DNA from: Pyropia haitanensis
Lineage: Eukaryota; Rhodophyta; Bangiophyceae; Bangiales; Bangiaceae
Length of the DNA: 64,000 bases
NCBI GenBank assembly: GCA_008729055.1
Contig: SDUX01000009.1
Span: forward strand, 1 to 64,000
Direction: 5' to 3'
Below are positions 51,680 to 62,236 of the stretch, in pieces (position 1 is the stretch's first letter; each line of letters opens with the position of its first letter). Under the pieces are notes generated by a model that saw only the letters and a list, made by a program, of their open reading frames with translations, was not told the DNA's origin and ran no database searches. Made by a program: the position numbers and the translations under genes.

Positions 51680-53658
51680 CCGCTGCGGCGGGGGCTCAGG
51701 GCGGCGTTTTCCGCCGTCAGCAGCTCCGTCGCGGAGACCGCCGTGGTGGCCGCCGACGCGGCCGCCACTGCAGACGCCGCCGCGGAGGCCTCCCGGTGGG
51801 CGGTGGCGGGGCTGGACGCGCGGGCGGGGCGGCTGGAGGGGGCGACGGCGCGGCTGGCCGCCGCCGTGGGGGGGGAGGGGGGGTGGCTGTGAAGGTGGGT
51901 GGGGGGGATGAACGCCCGGCTGGGTCGGCTGGAGGGGGTGCTGGGGGGGGTGGGGGAGGGGGGGGGGGGGGCGGCAGGCGCCGCCCCCGCCGACCGCCGC
52001 CGGGGGGGGGTAGGGGGGGGGGGGACGGCGGCGGCGGCGGCGGCAGCGGCGGACGGGTCCGCTGGGCACGCCGCGTCGGCGGCGGCGACGGCGGCGGCGG
52101 CGTCGTCGGCCGCCGCGGCGTCGGCCGCCGCGGCCGCCGACGCGGAGTGCCTGCGGGCGGCGGTGGGGGCGGCCGAGGCGGCCGCCGCCGCCGCCACCGA
52201 GGCGGCCCGCACCGTCGCGGCCGCCGCGGCCCCGTCGGGCGCGTCGGCGGCGGCGGCGTCTGACACGGCGGCGGCGGCGGGGGCGTCGGCGGCGGCCGCC
52301 ACGGCGGGGGTGTCGGCGGCGGACGCGGCGGCCGCCGCCAATGCCGCCGCCTCGGCGTCGTGGGTGGGGGAGCGGGCGGTCGCGGGCGGCGCCGCCGCGG
52401 CGGCGGCGGCCGCCGGGCGGGGCGGCGTCCACGGCCGGCACCGCCGTGGCGGGCGTCAAGGCCGCCGCTGCCGCCGCCGCCGCCGCCGCCGCCGAGGCCG
52501 GTGCCAAGGCCGGGGCGGCCGCGGCGGCGGCGGCTGCTGACCGATCCGCCGCGGCCGCGGCCACTGCGGATGGCGCGGCGGGGCGGGCGGCGGCGGCGGT
52601 GGCGGCCGCCGCCGCCGCCGCGGAGCGGGCGGGGGTGGGCGCGGCGGCGGGGGGGGGGTCTGCCGCCGCCGCCGCCTCTGCCGCCGCCGTCTCCCGCCAG
52701 TCGGCCCGGGTGGCGGGGGAGGCGGCGGCGGCTGCGGCGGCTGCAGCGGCTGCGGCGGCGGCGGCGGCAGCGGGCGGTGCTGCCGCCGCCGCCACCGCCC
52801 CCACCCCCCCCCTCACCTCCACCCCCGCCCCTTCCGCGCACGCCGCGTTCGCCGCCCGCCTCGACGCCCTCATCGGGGCCCTGTCCGCCACGTCCACCTC
52901 GGCGGTGGCGACGGCGGCGGAGCTCCCCCCCCTCAAGGCCCTCGTCGGCCGCCTCCTCCTCTCCCAGGCGGCCGCCGTCACCGCCGGCGTCCGGGACCAG
53001 GTGTCGACCATCACCAAGGAGGTGTGCCTGGCGATGCGCGCCTACGTGGCCGCCTGGGTGGCGGAGAACAATGGGCTGCTGGATGCGGTGCTGACGGAGC
53101 GGGTGCCGGCGTACGCCGCGGCGGCCGCGGCGGGGGGGGGGTTCGTGCGGGTGCGCGCCTGGGGGGGGGGGGGGGGAGATGGGGAGGGGCAGGGGAGGGG
53201 GGACTGGCCGCATCGGCGGCAGATGCAGAGGCGGCGGCCGTGGCCGAGGCCGCCGTCGTTGGCGGGGAGGTGCGGGTGGCGGTCCCGGTCGGGGGAAGCG
53301 CGGGTGGGGAGGGTGGGGGGGGGGGGGGGGGGTGGCCGCCGTCCCCGTGAGTGGCGTCTTTCGGGTCGCCCCGGGTGGCGCGCTGCTGCTGCCCGTGGCG
53401 GCAAGGGGTGCGTCGCCGGGTGGCGGGGTGCCCGAGCCGCCCGGGGGCGCCCCGGGGGGGGCCGCGGGGACGACGGCCGCCGCGCCCCCGAATGGGGGGC
53501 ACCCCTCCCCGGGCGATAGGGAGGCGGCGGGTACGGATAGCGGTGTGGGGGGGGGTGCGTTTGAGGGCGGCGCGCCCCCGGCGGCGGCGGCAGCGGCGTC
53601 GGCGGCGACGGGGGAGCGGCCGGGGGTGGACCTTGGGGGCGGGGGGGCAAGGGGGTGA
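51680..53658 (+). CDS. Alanine-rich coiled-coil protein, broken frames, unknown function
   Basis: Plus-strand translations give helical Ala-rich segments in sequence: AAFSAVSSSVAETAVVAADA and DARAGRLEGATARLAAAVGG, then NARLGRLEGVLGG, then long A/E/D/R heptad-like runs. They continue into a less repetitive region (AAFAARLDALIGALSATSTS, PPLKALVGRLLLSQAAAVTA, VRDQVSTITKEVCLAMRAYV, AAWVAENNGLLDAVLTERVP) and a final VAAVPVSGVFRVAPGGALLL segment with the stop at 53656-53658. The frame changes near 51,880, near 52,420, at the G16 run 53161-53176 and at the G18 run 53315-53332. I recognise no family; a filament- or LEA-like helical protein is possible. The opposite strand also has long frames but none with such balanced segments. 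Confidence 0.45.
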
Positions 53659-54861
53659 GAGAGGCCGCGGTGGGGGCGGGGGGGGGGTGTGTGCAGGGGG
53701 GGAGAGGTGGGCTCCCGCCGCTGGGGCTTGGCGGCGCTCTATCCCGCGTGCTCAGTGCCTACTATGGGGACATTTCGGGGGGGGGGCGGGGGGGGGGGGG
53801 GGGAGGGGGGGGGCGCATACCGAGGGGGGTGACGGCGCGTGCGGTCCGCGGCCGTCTTGAGGGGGTGGGCGGCGCGGGGCGCTCTCTTTATTTTTTTGAG
53901 GGGGGGAAGGGGAGGCCTGTGGGCGAGGAGGCGGCAGCTCCAACGCCTTTCTACTGCTTTCTTTTCCTGGCAGTGTGTGTGCTCTCTTCACTGCTCTGTG
54001 TCTGTTTTGCATTGGCTTGTGGGGGCGGCGATGGGGGGGGGGGGGCGTGACTGCCCGCCGATGCCGATGTGTCTGGCGGGGCCGGGTGCCGCCGCGTCGA
54101 GAGAGGGGGAGGGGGTGGGTGGGGAGGGCAGCGCCCCCCGCCCCGGTTGTCACGGCGGGATTGTAGGAGGGGGAGGCGCGCTAACCCCGACCCCTGTGCA
54201 GTCTGCCCGCTACCAGACACGGCTGCACTCTTATCCGAGACTGTCGTGGCGGGCTTGTGGGGGCGGGGGGGGTGCCGCTGCCCACCTCCACAGCAAGGTG
54301 ACCGCGACCGGCCACTACAGCCCAGTCTCCGGTCCCCGCTCCAGCACTCGCAGCGGCGACCAGTCTTCCTTCAAAGCGCCTCCGCAGTGACGGCCAGTGC
54401 CGTCCATTGCTGTCGCCACCCCCGGGTGGGTCACTTGGTGCCGGCCATTGGCATCGGCCGAGTGCTACAAAATCTCACTATGGCACCCGGAGCGGGACGC
54501 CCAGGCAGCACACCGTAGGTGTGCGTGGTGTGTGTGTGTGCGCATGGTCATGTCTGTGGCGGGTGGGGGGGGGGGTGGGGGGGGGCGTACAGGCCGATGA
54601 AAAGGGTTGGGACCGGTGAGAGGCGGGGAGAACCATGTAGGCTGGCAATTGGGGTGCAGCTCGTTCACGGGCGAAACCGGATTAGATGGCAGGAGCGGAG
54701 GGGGGACAAAGGGAGGGGGAGGGTTACCGACCCCAGTCGTAGCGGCGGCGGCAGTGATGGCGACGGCACAGGTGGTGGCAGCAGAAGGGCCCCCGGGTGA
54801 AGGGATGGGCGCGGCGCCCGACGTGGCTGCGGTCGCCCCGCACGCCGGCCCCCGCCGAGAT
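53659..54861. other. No confident gene
   Basis: G-rich flank with runs at 53,778-53,815, then mixed sequence with no coding-like region up to the first CTAG of the tandem array. Confidence 0.5.
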
Positions 54862-56414
54862 CTAGTGTCTATTCTACCGGAAATGAGGATCAAATGATCC
54901 TCACCTGAGGATCATTTGATCCTCGCCTGACCTGACCAGAAATCGTCGATTCCATGCATCTGAGAGGGTTTTTTGTCCTCCACCAGGCTACGGAGAGCTA
55001 CAGACACAGCCTGAGGGGCGCCCGCGGCGACCGGCGGTCGCGGCGCCGTTCGCAGCGCCGGCGCAGACGACCACAAAGGCGACGACGGGGGAGCCACGAG
55101 AGGGGCGGCAGGCAGAGGCCCCGCCACGGCGGCCAGCGCGCCCGGCGCAGCGAGCGCAGGTGCGCCCGGACCAGGCGCCCCAAACGACGGCCGCGCCACG
55201 GCCAGCACCACAGCCCCCTGCCCGGTGCCGGGAGGGTGCCAAACACGGGCGCCCGCGGCGCCTCCGCCGGCGGAGGCGTCGGAGTTGCGCCCCCCCCCCC
55301 GCCGCGGCGGCGTCGTCGCCGGCACAGCCGCCGTCACCTGTGCCGCATCCGACCCCTACGCCGGCGTCGACGGCGACGGCTGCGCGGCGGAGGAGGCGGA
55401 GGCGACGGCGCCTCCGCCGGCGGCCAGACCCCAACCCCGTCCCACTTCGCCGTCGCCGGCGGCGGCAGGGGCGACAAAAAGGGCGAGAAGGCCGCCGGCG
55501 GGAAGGGCGACGGCCCTCCCCGCTTTCCGGCCGCCGGTGGGGCCAACACCCGGCAGCTGCTGCCGCGGCCGCTGCCGGCGGGCGCCGGCGACGCTGCCGC
55601 GCGCGACGGCGCCCCGCCGTTGCCGCTGCCGCTGCCGCTGCCGCTGCCGCTGCCGCTGCCGCAGGCTGCGGCAACGCTGCCCTCGGACGCCGCCGCGGGG
55701 GGCGTGCCGCCACAGCGGAATCCTCCCAGCAGGGCCCCCGCAAAGGGCCCCACCCCGGGGGTGGCCGCCCCGCCGCGCAGGCGCACCCCAAAGGGCGTCC
55801 CATACGTCGAGGGGGTGGCCCCAAACAGCGGCGCCGCCACCACCCCGCCGCCGCCGCCCGCCGTCGTCGTGCCGCCACTGGGGACGCCGCCGCCCACCGG
55901 GGCGGCGCCCGACCCCGCCCGCACCGGCGTCTGGGGGGTGTCCCCCGCCGGCGGGGCACCCGCCGCCGCCGTGGCGCGGGTTTGGGCAGAGGGGAAGACC
56001 TGTCAAGGAGGAGGAGGAAACTGGCAACCGTTCGGCTGAGGGGGCCTGTCCCGTCGTCGTCCCCCCCTCTGCGCTCGGCCCTGGTGTGCGGAACCCGCAC
56101 GCGCCAGGCTCTCTCTGCTTCTGTGCGTCCGCGGCACGCGGCGGGCGCGCAAGACCTGGCACAGTGTGCGGCGGGCGGCGATCCCAGGTGCAGCGCAACC
56201 GGCCCGGGTACTCGACAAAAAGCGCGCCAAACTCATCTTCTGCTCAGGCTTGCATGCACCCAAGCTCCCCCAAGGGCAAAGAGACGGCGCTGAGTTCGTT
56301 TCTGGCCTCAGAAAAGGCGGCAGGTGGCGGGAAATAGAAGAAAACAGACACTGAAAAACCGGATCATTTGATCCGAACAGGATCAAATGATCCGGTCGGT
56401 AGAATAGACACTAG
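54862..56414. mobile_element. TIR element A, copy A1 (array unit 1)
   Basis: Bounded by CTAG and the inverted repeat TGTCTATTCTACCG (left from 54866, right ending 56410), 1,553 bp including both CTAG. Just inside each end are two palindromes of the form GGATCAWWTGATCC. The body is GC-rich and on the minus strand holds an exon-like frame with a Gly-Ser hexamer repeat. No transposase is visible, so A is non-autonomous. A1 differs from A2 only in its left part and equals A2 to the right of the position corresponding to 58,048. Confidence 0.85.
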
Positions 56415-56731
56415 CACCTCCCCCACGGGCGACACCGCCCTCTAGTGTCTATTCTACCGACCGGATCATTTGAGCCTTTTAGGATCAAATGATCCCCTTT
56501 TCCAGGGCCTGTTTTCTTTTACTTCTCTTTGTCCCCTGCTCATTCTGACACAAGAAATGGACTCAGCGACGGCTGTTTACCCTTGGGAGAGCTTGAGTGC
56601 ATCCCATTCAAAGGAGAACACCACAGAAGGCGGGCTTTTCCTCGCCTTTTCTTGGCGCCAAAGCGGCCGACGAGGCCCGTCTGGGAGCTCGGCATGCGGC
56701 CTCCGAGTCGCCCGCGATGGGCACAAAGGAG

Positions 56732-56739
56732 CATAAAAA
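56732..56739 (+). promoter_or_regulatory. TATA-like box in B1
   Basis: CATAAAAA lies 75 bp before ATG 56814; the same arrangement recurs in B2 (59377-59384 before ATG 59459). Confidence 0.45.
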
Positions 56740-56813
56740 GGTGACCTGCTGCTCCTGCCTGCCGCCCACTCCCCCGTCGGCAGTTCCCCCCCCATCCGCC
56801 AGCCCACTGCACC

Positions 56814-57170
56814 ATGAGACGGCGGAAAAAGAACAATGGACGGGCTGCAGCCAAGCCCGCCACCCCCCCCCTTCCCTCCCCCCCGTCCACCCCCTCTCCT
56901 CGGACCCCGCCAATGCCCCCGGCAACTCCTCAAGCAGCGCCCCCGGCGCTGCCGCCGCCGGCTACCCCGCCACCTCCTCCACCGCCCACCCCTCCCCCGC
57001 CGCCATCGGCTACCCCTCCCCCTCCTCCGCCCCCGCCCGCCCCCCCCCCCCGCCTTTTGCTCTTCCCTCTTCCGCCCCCCCCAAGACCAAGAAGGCCAAG
57101 GGCCCTGACGTGCGGCTGAAGGTCGGCGCCCAGGTGCACACGGACGCCAGGGAGGGTCGGCGGACATCGG
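56814..57170 (+). CDS. First exon carried by element B1, Pro-rich, unknown
   Basis: ATG 56814 opens MRRRKKNNGRAAAKPATPPL, a poly-Pro stretch, then (after the C12/C8 runs that set the frame) APPKTKKAKGPDVRLKVGAQ and VHTDAREGRRTS, ending at G followed by GTGAGG at 57171, a usable donor. The basic start and KTKKAKG cluster would send the product to the nucleus. The remainder of the gene is not recognisable in B. Reading frame through the two C runs depends on their exact length (12+8 in B1, 13+7 in B2). Confidence 0.4.
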
Positions 57171-57507
57171 GTGAGGCGCCGACCACCAGCCTGGGGGGAG
57201 GGTGGGACGAAGCGGATATGGACGGGCTTGATAGGGTGGGGCGGGGGAGGAACGGCAAGATAGTCGTGAGGGCGGGCTGGAAGGGTCGTAGCGGGAGAGA
57301 GGTGGGCGTCGGAGGAGTCGTACAGGTTGGGCGTGCCGTGGGGAGGCGGGGGGACGAGACGGGGAGGTCGACGGCCGCCGCGGAATCGGGGGAGTGCGGA
57401 GCAGCCCCAGGAATGGGGCCCCACGGGGTCAAAAACGCCGGTTTTCTTGAGGATCATTTGATCCTCAGGCGAGGATCATTTGATCCTTTTTTGCGGTAGA
57501 ATAGACA

Positions 57508-59059
57508 CTAGTGTCTATTCTACCGGAGATGAGGATCAAATGATCCTCACCTGAGGATCATTTGATCCTCGCCTGACCTGACCAGAAATCGTCGATTCCA
57601 TGCATCTGAGAGGGTTTTTTGTCCTCCACCAGGCTACGGAGAGCTACAGACGCAGCCTGAGGGGCGCCCGCGGCGACCGGCGGCCGCGACGCCGTTCGCA
57701 GCGCCGGCGAAGACGACCACAAAGGCGACGACAGGGGCGCCACGAGAGGGGCGGCAGGCAGAGGCCCCGCCACGGTGGTCAGCGCGCCCGGCGCAGCGAG
57801 CGCAGGTGCGCCCGGACCGGGCGCCCTAAACGACGGTCGCGCCACGGCCAGCACCATAGCCCCCTGCCCGGTGCCGGGAGGGCTCCGAACACGGGCGCCC
57901 GCGGCGCCCCCGCCGGCGGAGGCGTCGGAGTTGCGCCTCCACCCCGCCGCGGCGGCGTCGTCGCCGGCACAGCCGCCGTCGCCAGTGCCGCCTCCGACCC
58001 CTACGCCGGCGTCGACGGCGACGGCTGCGCGGCGGAGGAGGCGGAGGCGACGGCGCCTCCGCCGGCGGCCAGACCCCAACCCCGTCCCACTTCGCCGTCG
58101 CCGGCGGCGGCAGGGGCGACAAAAAGGGCGAGAAGGCCGCCGGCGGGAAGGGCGACGGCCCTCCCCGCTTTCCGGCCGCCGGTGGGGCCAACACCCGGCA
58201 GCTGCTGCCGCGGCCGCTGCCGGCGGGCGCCGGCGACGCTGCCGCGCGCGACGGCGCCCCGCCGTTGCCGCTGCCGCTGCCGCTGCCGCTGCCGCTGCCG
58301 CTGCCGCAGGCTGCGGCAACGCTGCCCTCGGACGCCGCCGCGGGGGGCGTGCCGCCACAGCGGAATCCTCCCAGCAGGGCCCCCGCAAAGGGCCCCACCC
58401 CGGGGGTGGCCGCCCCGCCGCGCAGGCGCACCCCAAAGGGCGTCCCATACGTCGAGGGGGTGGCCCCAAACAGCGGCGCCGCCACCACCCCGCCGCCGCC
58501 GCCCGCCGTCGTCGTGCCGCCACTGGGGACGCCGCCGCCCACCGGGGCGGCGCCCGACCCCGCCCGCACCGGCGTCTGGGGGGTGTCCCCCGCCGGCGGG
58601 GCACCCGCCGCCGCCGTGGCGCGGGTTTGGGCAGAGGGGAAGACCTGTCAAGGAGGAGGAGGAAACTGGCAACCGTTCGGCTGAGGGGGCCTGTCCCGTC
58701 GTCGTCCCCCCCTCTGCGCTCGGCCCTGGTGTGCGGAACCCGCACGCGCCAGGCTCTCTCTGCTTCTGTGCGTCCGCGGCACGCGGCGGGCGCGCAAGAC
58801 CTGGCACAGTGTGCGGCGGGCGGCGATCCCAGGTGCAGCGCAACCGGCCCGGGTACTCGACAAAAAGCGCGCCAAACTCATCTTCTGCTCAGGCTTGCAT
58901 GCACCCAAGCTCCCCCAAGGGCAAAGAGACGGCGCTGAGTTCGTTTCTGGCCTCAGAAAAGGCGGCAGGTGGCGGGAAATAGAAGAAAACAGACACTGAA
59001 AAACCGGATCATTTGATCCGAACAGGATCAAATGATCCGGTCGGTAGAATAGACACTAG
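57508..59059. mobile_element. TIR element A, copy A2 (chimera of A3-like left and A1-like right)
   Basis: Same ends as A1. To the left of 57992 the diagnostic bases are those of A3 (for example GCCTCCACCCC and GCCGCCTCCG). From 58048 onward they are those of A1 (GAGGCGACGG rather than GAGGTGACGG). The switch happens within 55 bp. Confidence 0.85.
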
Positions 59060-59086
59060 CACCTCCCCCACGGGCGACACCGCCCT

Positions 59087-60156
59087 CTAGTGTCTATTCT
59101 ACCGACCGGATCATTTGAGCCTTTTAGGATCAAATGATCCCCTTTTCCAGGGCCTGTTTTCTTTTACTTCTCTTTGTCCCCTGCTCATTCTGACACAAGA
59201 AATGGACTCAGCGACGGCTGTTTACCCTTGGGAGAGCTTGAGTGCATCCCATTCAAAGGAGAACACCACAGAAGGCGGGCTTTTCCTCGCCTTTTCTTGG
59301 CGCCAAAGCGGCCGACGAGGCCCGTCTGGGAGCTCGGCATGCGGCCTCCGAGTCGCCCGCGATGGGCACAAAGGAGCATAAAAAGGTGACCTGCTGCTCC
59401 TGCCTGCCGCCCACTCCCCCGTCGGCAGTTCCCCCCCCATCCGCCAGCCCACTGCACCATGAGACGGCGGAAAAAGAACAATGGACGGGCTGCAGCCAAG
59501 CCCGCCACCCCCCCCCTTCCCTCCCCCCCGTCCACCCCCTCTCCTCGGACCCCGCCAATGCCCCCGGCAACTCCTCAAGCAGCGCCCCCGGCGCTGCCGC
59601 CGCCGGCTACCCCGCCACCTCCTCCACCGCCCACCCCTCCCCCGCCGCCATCGGCTACCCCTCCCCCTCCTCCGCCCCCGCCCGCCCCCCCCCCCCCGCC
59701 TTTTGCTCTTCCCTCTTCCGCCCCCCCAAGACCAAGAAGGCCAAGGGCCCTGACGTGCGGCTGAAGGTCGGCGCCCAGGTGCACACGGACGCCAGGGAGG
59801 GTCGGCGGACATCGGGTGAGGCGCCGACCACCAGCCTGGGGGGAGGGTGGGACGAAGCGGATATGGACGGGCTTGATAGGGTGGGGCGGGGGAGGAACGG
59901 CAAGATAGTCGTGAGGGCGGGCTGGAAGGGTCGTAGCGGGAGAGAGGTGGGCGTCGGAGGAGTCGTACAGGTTGGGCGTGCCGTGGGGAGGCGGGGGGAC
60001 GAGACGGGGAGGTCGACGGCCGCCGCGGAATCGGGGGAGTGCGGAGCAGCCCCAGGAATGGGGCCCCACGGGGTCAAAAACGCCGGTTTTCTTGAGGATC
60101 ATTTGATCCTCAGGCGAGGATCATTTGATCCTTTTTTGCGGTAGAATAGACACTAG
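59087..60156. mobile_element. TIR element B, copy B2
   Basis: Copy of B1. The differences I see are a C12 versus C13 run and a C8 versus C7 run, so the net length is the same. The TATA box is at 59377-59384 and the ATG at 59459. It abuts A3 through a shared CTAG at 60153-60156. Confidence 0.85.
59459..59815 (+). CDS. First exon carried by element B2, copy of the B1 exon
   Basis: Duplicate of the B1 exon with the same TATA-ATG spacing and the same GTGAGG donor at 59816. The only change is the 13+7 distribution of C in the two C runs, which alters about nine residues between them and then restores the frame. Confidence 0.4.
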
Positions 60157-61704
60157 TGTCTATTCTACCGGAGATGAGGATCAAATGATCCTCACCTGAG
60201 GATCATTTGATCCTCGCCTGACCTGACCAGAAATCGTCGATTCCATGCATCTGAGAGGGTTTTTTGTCCTCCACCAGGCTACGGAGAGCTACAGACGCAG
60301 CCTGAGGGGCGCCCGCGGCGACCGGCGGCCGCGACGCCGTTCGCAGCGCCGGCGAAGACGACCACAAAGGCGACGACAGGGGCGCCACGAGAGGGGCGGC
60401 AGGCAGAGGCCCCGCCACGGTGGTCAGCGCGCCCGGCGCAGCGAGCGCAGGTGCGCCCGGACCGGGCGCCCTAAACGACGGTCGCGCCACGGCCAGCACC
60501 ATAGCCCCCTGCCCGGTGCCGGGAGGGCTCCGAACACGGGCGCCCGCGGCGCCCCCGCCGGCGGAGGCGTCGGAGTTGCGCCTCCACCCCGCCGCGGCGG
60601 CGTCGTCGCCGGCACAGCCGCCGTCGCCAGTGCCGCCTCCGACCCCTACGCCGGCGTCGACGGCGACGGCTGCGCGGCGGAGGAGGCGGAGGTGACGGCG
60701 CCTCCGCCGGAGGCCAGACCCCCACCCCGTCCCCCTTCGCCGTCGCCGGCGGCGGAAGAAGCGACGAAAAGGGCGAGAAGGCCGCCGGCGGGAAGGGCAA
60801 CGGCCCTCCCCGCTTTCCGGCCACCGGTGGGGCCAACACCCGGCAGCTGCTGCCGCGGCCGCTGCCGGCGGGCGCCGGCGACGCTGCCGCGCGCGACTGC
60901 GTTCCGCCGATGCCGCTGCCGCTGCCGCTGCCGCTGCCGCTGCCGTTGCCGCCGGCGGCGGCAACGCTGCTCGCTGACGCCGCCGTGGGGGGCGTGCCGC
61001 CAAAGCGAAATCCCCTCAGCAGGGCGCCCCCAAAGGGTCCCCCCCCGGAGGTGGCCGCCCCGCCGCGCAGGCGCACCCCAAAGGGCGTTCCATACGTCGA
61101 GGGGGTGGCCCCAAACGGCGGCGCCGCCACCACCCCGCCGCCGCCGCCCGCCGTCGGCGTGCCGCCACTGGGGACGCCGCCGCCCACCGGGGCGGCGCCC
61201 GCCCCCGCCCGCGCCGGCGTCTGGGGGGTGCCCCCTGCCGGCGGGGCACCCGCCGCCGCCGTGGCGCGGGGGTGGGCAGAAGGGAAGACCTGTGAAGGAG
61301 GAGGAGTAAACTGGCAACCGTTCGGCTGAGGGGGCCTTTCCCGTCGTCGACCCTCCCTCTGCGCTCGGCCCTGGTGTGCGGAACCCGCACGCGCCAGGCT
61401 CTCTCTGCTTCTGTGCGTCCGCGGCACGCGGCGAGCGCGCAAGACCTGGCACATGGTGCCGCGGGCGGCGATCCCAGGTGCAGCGCCACCGGCCCGGGCA
61501 CTCGACAAAAACCGCGCCAAACTCATCTTCTGCTCAAGCTTGGATGCACCCAAGCTCCCCCAAGGGCAAAGAGACGGCGCTGAGTTCGTTTCTGGCCTCA
61601 GAAAAGGCGGCAGGTGGCGGGAACTAGAAGAAAACAGACACAGAAAAACCGGATCATTTGATCCGAAAAGGATCAAATGATCCGGTCGGTAGAATAGACA
61701 CTAG
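60153..61704. mobile_element. TIR element A, copy A3
   Basis: Same ends and length class as A1 and A2 (1,552 bp). It is identical to A2 in the left third and clearly diverged from A1/A2 afterwards (about 60,690-61,690). Its minus-strand frame is the most intact of the three and has more Phe-Gly dipeptides. Confidence 0.85.
60471..61676 (-). pseudogene. FG/GS-rich exon-like frame in A3, possible captured gene fragment
   Basis: A continuous minus-strand frame across most of A3. After a good acceptor (CTTCACAG, exon from 61289) it reads VFPSAHPRATAAAGAPPAGG, then PPFGATPSTYGTPFGVRLRG, GGGPFGGALLRGFRFGGTPP and a (GS)n run coded by a GGCAGC hexamer repeat. The spacing of FG dipeptides recalls FG-repeat nucleoporins, but low complexity makes this weak. 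In A1 and A2 the same exon has FAG and FRCGG in place of FGG and FRFGG. The 5-prime part overlaps the element end and is probably not coding. It may be a host exon captured by the element. Confidence 0.3.
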
Positions 61705-62236
61705 CGCGGCGCGGACTGAACATCAGCGGCGCAGCGCCCCCTCTGGCCCGAGCCGGCGCGGTGGCAGCGCCTCCGGCGCGCCCTCCCCTGCCTGCATCCC
61801 GCTCTACAATCGCGAGACGCGGCGGTCACACGCGAGGAGGGAGCGCCCGTTGTCATGGCGCCCTGCATAGTGCTGTCGAGTTTACCGCCACGTATGGAAA
61901 AATGCAGGAAATTTCTTTCTTGCACGCACAGAGGCCGTCAAGGCCGTTTTCTTGAAAGAGACCTTTCCTTTCATTTCCATCGCGAGACCCGCCACGTGGT
62001 ACCGTCCACGCCCTCCTATTGGCGAATGCATGACGCGGATCTCGTATCTCCCGTCTTGCTCCGACGCTCCTCCAGCACGGCCGGCGCCGGCGGTCCGGTC
62101 TTGTCCCAGCTTGTCCACCGACGCCTCCTTTCACCGTTCACACTGTCGTCCTTCCTGTCCCCTCACTCTGAGCACCACGCACTTTTCCCATCCTCAGTCT
62201 CTTTCCTTCCGACACCACACTCCCACTCCTCCCTCA
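61705..62236. other. Flank of array and leader of the hAT gene
   Basis: No coding region supported. A possible hAT left end could lie near 61,866 (TAGTGCTGTCGAGTTTACCG), but its partner would be beyond the window. Confidence 0.4.

Larger units (their letters stand above)
56442..57511. mobile_element. TIR element B, copy B1
   Basis: 1,070 bp between CTAG at 56442-56445 and CTAG at 57508-57511, with the same TGTCTATTCTACCG terminal repeats as A and two GGATCAWWTGATCC-type palindromes at each end (one of the left pair has a G in place of T). A 27-bp spacer separates it from A1. Its right CTAG is shared with the left CTAG of A2. It carries a TATA box and a first exon (56814-57170). Confidence 0.85.

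Noticed and set aside
51116..53017. 633-codon minus-strand frame opposite the coiled-coil gene
   Set aside because: Arg/Pro/poly-Ala translation of CGG tracts; the plus strand gives balanced helical segments, the minus does not.
54862..61704. CACTA/EnSpm assignment for the A and B elements because of CACTAG at their junctions
   Set aside because: The elements start CTAGTGTC and end GACACTAG, the reverse of CACTA...TAGTG termini, and flanking CAC is absent at the outer left end.
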